Assembly (NCBI GenBank): GCA_949775045.1
Contig: OX459107.1
Span: forward strand, 12,055,250 to 12,119,249
Reading direction: 5' to 3'
Length of the DNA: 64,000 nt
Origin: Metridium senile
Lineage: Eukaryota > Cnidaria > Anthozoa > Actiniaria > Metridiidae
A program made the translations under genes and the position numbers. Numbering within the stretch: the stretch's first letter is position 1; each line of letters opens with the position of its first letter. This document shows, piece by piece, positions 15,301-24,300 of the stretch. The notes beneath the pieces are model-generated. The model was given only the letters and a program-made list of their open reading frames with translations. It was not told the DNA's origin and ran no database searches.

Positions 15301-18300
15301 TACATGGTAACCGACAGTACAATGTATTCCTCTTGCATCGTTACCATGGTAACTAACAAAAACAAGTTAAATACAACGGCCATAACGGCCATTTTCACCA
15401 GGCATTTGATTATTTCAAAGTGAAATACGTTAAAAATAGGACATCGTTTTATACGATAAACAGTTAGTTTTTCGTTATTTATACGCTTACGATAACAAAA
15501 AACGGTCTTATACGCTAGTCAGTTAACCCCATTGACACCCTCATAACAGTCTATACACACCAACTGTCGTGGGGCCACTTAAAGTTAAAGCACTTAAGGA
15601 GGCTTGCTACAATCTTTTTAGGGCTCCAATATTCCGCCGTTCCGCGTTTTAGGGTTGCCCGTCAACTTCAAATAGCTGTTGATCTTATATGCAAACACCC
15701 ATAGTTTGTAGGCAAAACGTCAAGTCGGTTTTTCTTAAGGAGCACTAAACGTTACTTTCACGATTTTTGATAAAAATCAGCCTAATTTCGTGTCTATGTT
15801 GACGCCACTGACGCAGATCCGAAGCACTTTCCAACTTAAAATTTTGGAGACAAGTAATCTAAAGCTAGACCAACAATTGAACAGTCAAGAGTTGTTAGGT
15901 TGTTTTCTTTGCAAAATTATTGAATTGCAAACAAGAAAGATTGAATTTGTAGCTTAAACCATTGCACCTCAAATTATTCAAAATCGTCTTTTACGAATTT
16001 CTTCAAACTTTATATACTTCTAGACAAACTGCTATATATTAGCACTGTGTGGGTCCTTTTAAAAGTTTAGATAATAAAACGTGTAAACAGCGATACCATT
16101 ACCGTTTCGTCGCTATGGTAACTTCGATGTAAACAAAAAAAACACGCCATGAAAAGCTTCAATCGTTATGTAACAACTGGGCAAAATGTCAAAGCTGGGG
16201 GTGTTTGCAATGTTGACCGGTCAAGCACTACAACAAATTATAGGAAGCCTCCTTAAATCGATTAGCTTAGATCAATGTGCTATGCTACCTCATTTGCTGA
16301 TTACAAAAGTTGAACTAAATGTAAAGTAATTGGTCATGGTCATGGTTAACAAAACCTGTGCCAGTTGGAATATTCACACTGTAACCACAATGTTTGTTTG
16401 TCTTCAGCTAACTACAATTGGGTTCCTTCAGAACTAAGAAAGCAGCCTAGTAGTTACATTGTTGATTTGTTGGCCTATTTAAACAGCACCTTTTTGAACT
16501 TTTCAGCTCTTCCTGTAAGTATGTGCTGTTCATAAAGTGTACTTATGATAAAGTATTTTTATTTTATTTTAACAGGGTTCGTACAGAATCCTCAGAGAAA
16601 ATTTCCAAAACTTTTCCAAAACTTTTTCAAAGCCTATTACTCAAAATTCCAAAACCACACAAGCGAAAAGTGCCAACGGGCGTTGATTGCGGCAGGCAAA
16701 AAAATCATTAGCCGCGTTTTTTAATTACAACGAAAACGTTCTTTGCAAGGTAGGAGCTGGGCAACCGACAAAAAATTCATAACTTTTCCATAGCCCAGCA
16801 GGTGAAAAAGGAATTTTCCAAAACTTTCCAGGTCCTGGAAAAATGCATTACCAATTTCCAAAACATTCCAAGACTTTCCAAAACCCGTACGAACCCTGTT
16901 TTAATCAATATTAATACGGGGTATCTAGTTTAGCATAGCTAATTTAAATAGAGCCCTGTTAAGTTTAGTATATGTTTTGTTTTATACAGTATAGCTTTAG
17001 TGCTTAGTATACTGATCTTTTTTTTTACAGGGAAACATTGCTCAAACAGCTTGTCTGTCATCTTGTAAACATCTTGCTGCAAGTATGAGGACTCTTTTAC
17101 TTGAGGATGAGGTACCTTACATATTTGTTAGATATGGGTTAGAGACTGATGCCTTGAGTGTGAGTGCTTTACCGGCAAATACACGCACGCGCTGGCTGTA
17201 GAATGAACGAGAAATCAAATACAGCACGAGATGATAACCGAGTGCTGTATGAAGATTTTCGAGTTCATTCGACAGCCAGCAAGTGCGTGTATTTGACAGT
17301 AAAGTACGAACTAGAAGTCTCTAACCCTTTTAATATTCAAACTGAGTGCACAGCATTGAATGAACGATTACAACTGAATGCGATAAACAATCAAAAACGG
17401 CCGATAAAGAGAGAGTTGGATGCTAGATAGCGAGCGTTGGTTTTGACAAACATTTTGACAAGCAAAAAGTGGAGAAATATAAGTATATTTCCAAAACCTG
17501 ACGTGAAACTAGGCAAATGAAAATTTTTCAATCCAACAAGAATTCAAAATAACTTTAACTTACCTCAATAGCTGCTCAAAAATGTTGTGTTTCCCTCACT
17601 CTAATTTGTAAACAACATGGTGTTGAGCTCGGTTCACTTGTTTGTGTCTATATCCCTTTCTAAAAGCTCATCTTCGTTTTTTCGTCGTTGACATATATCA
17701 ACAAAAACGTTTTGTCTTGTCATTGAATTGATAAAGAAAATTACCAAAATTCTAAGTATTTCGGTCTTACAATGTTGGTAAATTTGTTGAAAACAGCCCG
17801 CTTGCACAATAAATGGTCAATGAAAACCGGTTTCAACCCGCGCTTTTCCAGTAAAATATTTGCGTTCTGAGGGTGAGGGAAGATATTAGCTCATTACCAG
17901 GGCGCTGATGAGCCAATCAGATTCCAGGAATTTGTACTGTGCATGAAGTTTGAATATTAAATGCACTTACAAAAATATATCTGACAAACTGGCAAAAAAA
18001 AAAATGTCGTTGGGTGCCATTGATGGCATAGTGGATTACCACTGCTGTAATTACCAGGTTCGAGTCCTTGGGCGAACATGGATTATCTGTAAATGCATTT
18101 GGTTTGATGTATGTCCTCTCCCATGTCAAAAGGGCGTAGTTTTCCTCCCTCATCAAAAATTATAGTATTGTCTGATCTTAGTACTTTTTATAGGTTCGGC
18201 AAATGAATGAATTTGGCATCCAGTGCTTTAATCAAGATTTAAGAAAATGTGAAGGTAGTTTATATACTTTGCTAAACAAAATAAACCTCTTCACCTTTGT

Positions 18301-21300
18301 AATAATGTAATACACCAATTGCCCATTTCGGACCATGTGACATTCCTTTCAGAATGTTTCTTTTATGATGAACATGTGTGTTCTTATTTCCATGTGAAAG
18401 ACATATCTCCCAAGGGTTGCATCGCGTCGTCTGAAATGAGTAAAATGTAAATTTTAAACTAATCAAAACAATAATTATGGTAATGTTAAAAGTATATATA
18501 TTTTAAAACCGTACCACAGTATTATGCAATATCCTTATCAACATTATTATGCGTTATATCGTCATTATTATTCTGATCATTATGGTCATGCCATCATCAT
18601 GCATTAATGATGGTAATTGGACTGAGTGGAGTTCAATGAATGAGTTACCAGTAATTTGATCCGTGTGTCTGAGCAAACATTGCAAGTAGGTAGAGAGAAA
18701 TGTTCGTAAAAATTCGTATTACATCTAAAAACAGTGATTTGGAGATGAAAACGTCGTTCATTTGCTGCTATATCATTAGATATGAAGTGGAGGAATGTTT
18801 GTATGTCTGAAAGTGTAAAATTTTATGTCTCAAAATAGTACAGATTTACTTCTCATGTAAATACTACTTCGCATTTGTGAACAATATCGTCAGTATCTAG
18901 TGATAATGATGCATTATTTTCAAAGTCAAATTTGTCATATTCACATTTATATCGATCATTTTCAATAGCAAGTTTCTTGTTTGGAACGTTGTCATTTACA
19001 AACAGTTTGCGTTCTTTGCACCGTGTCTTTCTTTGACACAAATGTGGTTCTATTTTTTGGGGAAACCTTCAACTGAAAAGTATTCAGTTCGAATCGTACC
19101 CTTTCATCATGTTCATATGTAAGGTCCGCGCGACAATAAGAGTTTCTGTAGCTATGTAGAAACTGCACACTTTTGTAATGATTGTAACCTTTTGCTTACG
19201 ATTATCGTTCTAGCCCATGTCTGACGTGACAGTATGTCTTGATTGTTGTAAGGCGAGTAAAATCGCAATATTCCGAAATAAAAATATTGTTTTGCTTTTC
19301 TGGATACAGTCCGATCACAGCCCCGAACGTTGTCGCAACTCCACATAGCACAATAATCGATCGCTTAAAGCTTAATAGTCAGCGTCATAATCGTAATACT
19401 AGATATAGTAATATTAATTTCAATTGTCCAAAGTTCAATCGTATGACTGAAGGCGGTAGAACGTTTTCTGTTACTACCTGCAAACTATGGAACAGTTTAA
19501 GTCTTGAACTTAGAAAGTCTGAATCTTTAGGAGTTTTTAAAAACAATTATAGAAATATTTCAATTAAGGAACAGAAGGAATTACACCATTTTATAGTTTA
19601 ATAATTATTAGTTTTTATATTATGATTCGTGTATATAATGTTTTTATCAATTCTAAGTTTATTCTAAGTTTTATATGTATATGTGTTTTATAATTATTTC
19701 CTTTATTTCACAAACAATCATTTACAATAAATGTTGCTGGTAGCTTATTTCAGCCCAAGATCTAACCCGATCATGAGAGCTGAAGCACTTTTCTTAATAT
19801 GTGAGCTGTCCCTAGAAGTACAGATTTCTGAATGTCTATGATGCTGATCTTTTCTAAATCTAGTCTATTCAAGTGGTCTTTGAATTGCTTTGGAATGGCC
19901 CCTAACGAACCTATAACAATTGGTATTGTCATTGTTTTCTTTTTCCAAAGCCTTTCTAACTCTATTCTTAGTTCTTGGTACTTGTCGATCTTCTCCTTTT
20001 CTTTCTCATTAACCCTGTGGTCTGCTGGTACAGCAATATCAATTAGTTGGACCTTCTTTTCTTTTTTGTTGATAACTATAATATCAGGTCTTCTTGCATG
20101 CTGTTATTTTTCTATCCGTGTACACATTAAAGTCCCACAGTATTTTAACTTGGTCGTTTTCTGTTACTGGTTGTGGTGAATGGTCCCACCACTTTTCTGT
20201 ACTCTGCATTCCATGCTATTCACATAGGTGACAATGTATGTTCTTAGCGACACTATCATGTCTCTCTTTATATTCCCCGGCAGCCAAAGTCTTACATCCA
20301 GATATTAGGTCTACTGTTTCAGTTCTTTCCTTGCAAAGTCGACAAAGTGTCGATTGATTGGTATTGTAAATACTCTTGAGAGCGTTTACTGGTAATGCTT
20401 GATCTTGTGCCGCTGTTAGGAACCCCTCTGTCTCAATTTTCGCAAGTTCTAAAGTATACTGTCCATGAAGAGGCTTGCTTTTGTAGCTCTGCATTCTTTC
20501 ATTCTCTCTACGAAGATGGTATTCGTTCTTTGTTTATGTAGTTTCTCTGATGATTCCGGTTGTATCCTTGACCATGTCATGCAGAACTTTGTTCTTGATG
20601 TAATCATTTAATGCAAGTTCTTCTTCTCTTACTGCGTCTTCAACTGATTTCAATCCTCTACCTCCAATTTTTATTGGTAAATACAGTATACTTACCGCTT
20701 ATAAGAACCTGCAATTTAAGAACCTGTTAGCCTAAAAATACCAATTTAGACCCCATTTACATAAGAACCTATTTGGCCTAAAATTTGAAAGAGGTTCACT
20801 TTCAGTGAACAGTGTAACGAACAACTGGAATAGCATAGGTGTTAATCGCTAGAATCTTATTTCTTCCAGTAAGTTTTGATTTGAGGATCAATTTCAGTCT
20901 CCTATTGTATTCTGACTTTTCTTTTTTTATCTTTTCTAAAAAAACTAAAAAAACTAAGGTTTTCATGAAAAAATAATATGTTTGTAATGTATGTCTGACC
21001 TTTACGAGGATATCTGTAAGTAGAGTAGACGATTATTAAAACGTACCTCTCGACCAAATCTAGTTTTCTAGTTTTTTTCACCGAATACCAAGGCCTAAAC
21101 TGTAGGATTACCGCACACCGCATATTATTTGAATACCGCAATACCGCATGATAAAATAAAAATTACCGTAATACCGCAACAAAAATGACTCAATACCGCA
21201 ATACCGCAAACCCTTACGACCCCCTCATATATAGAGGACAGTAGCCTCAAAAAGTGCATAAAAATGCATAAAAACTGATCATATAGAAGATTACACAATA

Positions 21301-24300
21301 ATTGATATGTCTAACCTTTGTAAAACATTCTACGCTTTTCAAATCAGTCCTGAAAGAATGGTATTGTTTGTCCAAAATGTAATTTTAAGCACGTTTTTGT
21401 TGAAAAGACTACCGATTTGATTGGAAGTGAAAAATTACTGGTAACTCATTCATTCGGTCTGTAATCATACGAGTAATTACAAAATCGGACGGCCGCGTAG
21501 CGTATTGGATACCCTGCGAGCAGAGGTTCCTTTCTCTTACCTAGAACGACGAACGTTTCTTTTCTCGTCGTTCTAGGTAAGAGAAAGGAACCTCTGCTCG
21601 CAGGGTACGTATTGGACGACACGAAGTTTCCAATTAATCATAACTATTACAATTTCAGAGAAGAATTTGTGGGGTTTCTAATAAAAATGACAGCAACAAT
21701 ATTGCACAATTCCGCTAATAATACACATTCATTTGACCTCATTATACAATGATATTAAACGTCATCATTAACTGGATGTCACGGAACTTCCGAGAGAACA
21801 AACTATAATAATTGAATATCCATCTTGTTATATTTTTGAATAAACACAAACTGGAGTATTTTTTGTCAAACATACAACATGCCATTATTATGAGTGAGTG
21901 ATCAAGCGATTCACAAATTCACACAAAAGCTAAAAGATACCACTAAAATCACAAAATAATTTAATTTTATGAAATTCTGATGATGTTACTTAATACAAGA
22001 ATATTTAGTGAGGATTTCAACAAACTTCAAACAAATTACATTGGCAAATTGAATGCACAAATTCTCAATCTTTATTTTTATTTCGAGTTGACAATTTTCT
22101 GAAAAACTGCACAACATTGAGATAAATGATAGTTTTACTAACATTTGCCAGCAAATTGTGGTGTCCAAATAGTCTTGTTTAATGATATTGACAATTTTCT
22201 TCTCAGTTTTTATCATGCAGTCACATCACATTACATTGTATGTAGATTTCAATAAAAAAAAACATACAAAAAGCAAATATTATGCTTTGCTAAATCCTGT
22301 GGTTGTCTTTAAATAGAGAAAAAAGTTCACCAAATCTTCTGACATTTCATAAACGTAATAATAATCCCTTGAAGCCAAGAGTGTCCATGAGCAGTCTCTA
22401 ACAAATAAATATGTGAAATATGTGAGTCTTTTTCCACTGTTTTTCAGTGAAATATTGTTGATTTGCTGAAGCACGTCCTTCAAAAAGATATTCAGAACAG
22501 TTCCACATTACTAGATAGTCTTCAAAAATTCCAAAAAACTTTTCTCAATCAAAATGGCGTTTTTTTCTCCAATAGTAACATCTTAATGGCTTCTTTGATT
22601 CTTTGATTTGATTGGTTAAAAAACGATATGTCTGTCTTGTGTTTGGCTCATAAAACTGTCCGATTACAAGTGTCCGATTACAGCCAACTGTTCGATTAGA
22701 CTGTCCAATTACAAAAACAAGATTGATTAGTGGAAAATAGAGCAGTCTGTCAACCAATCAGATCCGTGAAAATTGTAATAGTTATGATTAAGATTATAAT
22801 TATCTTTATTCTGTCCATCCATCATAACTTTACCCATGCAATGTAGCTTTTATGCATTAGATAATCATCATCATCATTACTTTTATCATTATCATTATTT
22901 TATGCCGTCATCATTATTATAATTGTTATTATAGTTATTGTTATTCTCTTCTGTCCATCTTTCACAACCTCTTCTTATGTAGCAAAGATAGTTTTATGTA
23001 TTATGATAATCAGTATCATTATTCTGATCATTCTCGTTGTTATCATTTTTATGTCAACACCATCACCATCATCATCATCATCATCTTGATTATTGTTATT
23101 ACAGTTATCACTATTCCCTTCTGTCCATCCTATATAACCTTACCTATTGTAGCTAAGATAGTTTTTTGTTTTTATGTGTGTGGTATGGTAGAGTTTGCCA
23201 ATTCCAATCCAGTAGAGGGTATAAGTGATGGTACCCTACAAATGACTTTCCTTGAATTGCGACAGGTAATGCATTATTTTAATACTAGTAAACATGAGAT
23301 TTTATTATACAATATTAACTAATACACAATCAACCACACCCACTCACTCACTCACTCACACACCCACTCACTGTACTCACTGTCCATTTACGTTAAGTTT
23401 CCAATAGTGTGTGGATTATACGTAAGAAGGCGCAGAAAGAACTAAAACATAACTCTTACTTTTAGTTAATAGATTTATTGCTTGGATGTGATTGGTCAAC
23501 GTTCTTTAAAGACCATGGCTCAACATCAAGCAAGTACAACAGAGTTAACCCACAAACCGCTGCAAAACTGTTGGAGAAGTAAGAACCATTTAATGCTTGC
23601 TTAAAACTTGACTATTGTTAGGTTGCGCACTTTTGGATAATGGTCTATTGATTGATTGTGTGTGGTTGAGTAGTTGATTGTGTATTAGTGAACTTTGATG
23701 GTGGTCTAGGGGTTGATTGTGTATTAGTTAACTTTGATGGTGGTTTCAGTGGTTGATTGTGTATTAGTTAACTTTGATGGTTGTTCAGTGGTTGATTGTT
23801 TATTAGTTAACTTTGATGGTGGTTCAGTGGTTCAGTGGTTGATTGTGTATTAGTTAACTTTGATGGTGGTCTAGTGGTTGATTGTGTATTAGTTAACGTT
23901 GATGGTGGTTCAGTGGTTGATTGTGTATTAGTTAACTTTGATGGTTGTTCAGTGGTTGATTGTTTATTAGTTAACTTTGATGGTGGTTCAGTGGTTGATT
24001 GTGTATTAGTTAACTTTGATGGTGGTTGAGTGGTTGATTGTGTATTAGTTAACTTTGATGGTGGTCTAGTGGTTGATTGTGTATTAGATAACTTTGATGG
24101 TGGTTCAGTGGTTGATTGTGTATTAGATAACTTTGATGGTGGTTCAGTGGTTGATTGTGTATTAGATAACTTTGATGGTGGTTCAGTGGTTGATTGTGTA
24201 TTAGTTAACTTTGATGGTGGTCTAGTGGTTGATTGTGTATTAGTTAACTTTGATGGTGGTCTAGTGGTTGATTGTGTATTAGTTAACTTTGATGGTGGTT

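Larger units (their letters stand above)
13939..15302. mobile_element. MULE-like transposon with 75-bp TIRs and 9-bp target duplication
   Basis: The TIRs (13939-14013 and 15228-15302) begin TAGGCTCAGATTTCAGCCGT and are identical over 75 bp. CATGGTAAC occurs immediately outside both ends (13930-13938, 15303-15311), a 9-bp target duplication typical of Mutator-like elements. The 1.36-kb interior has no transposase but a helicase fragment (14101-14400) and an internal tandem repeat. TIR identity suggests a recent insertion or strong TIR conservation. Confidence 0.85.
13845..15542. mobile_element. Outer TIR element interrupted by a second transposon
   Basis: GAGGGTGTCAATGGGGT at the left and ACCCCATTGACACCCTC at the right are inverse, flanked by ATAACA on both sides (13839-13844 and 15543-15548). 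Removing the nested element at 13939-15302 leaves a MITE of about 325 bp containing GTTACCATGGTAAC twice. Confidence 0.78.
18638..21451. mobile_element. 2.8-kb inserted DNA transposon
   Basis: The ends are perfect inverses: GAATGAGTTACCAGTAATTT at the left and its complement at the right (20 bp). Sequences on either side read as one interrupted element (TTCAAT ... ATTCGG). The interior has no recognised transposase but contains two LINE fragments, perhaps later insertions. Confidence 0.65.
18605..22790. mobile_element. Composite of nested DNA transposons
   Basis: GGTAATTGGACTGAGTGGAG at 18612 and CGGTCTGTAATCATACGAGT near 21455 look like the halves of one element, split by the 18638-21451 insertion. 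Downstream, TTAATCATAACTATTACAAT near 21633 has its inverse AATTGTAATAGTTATGATTA near 22770, giving another pair of termini. The exact outer boundaries are uncertain. Confidence 0.5.

Noticed and set aside
18010..18085. Functional tRNA gene
   Set aside because: A and B boxes are present but a cloverleaf with acceptor stem does not close, and the sequence continues into a SINE body.
19832..20179. 115-codon hydrophobic plus-strand frame resembling a membrane protein
   Set aside because: It is the antisense of the LINE C-terminal region on the minus strand.
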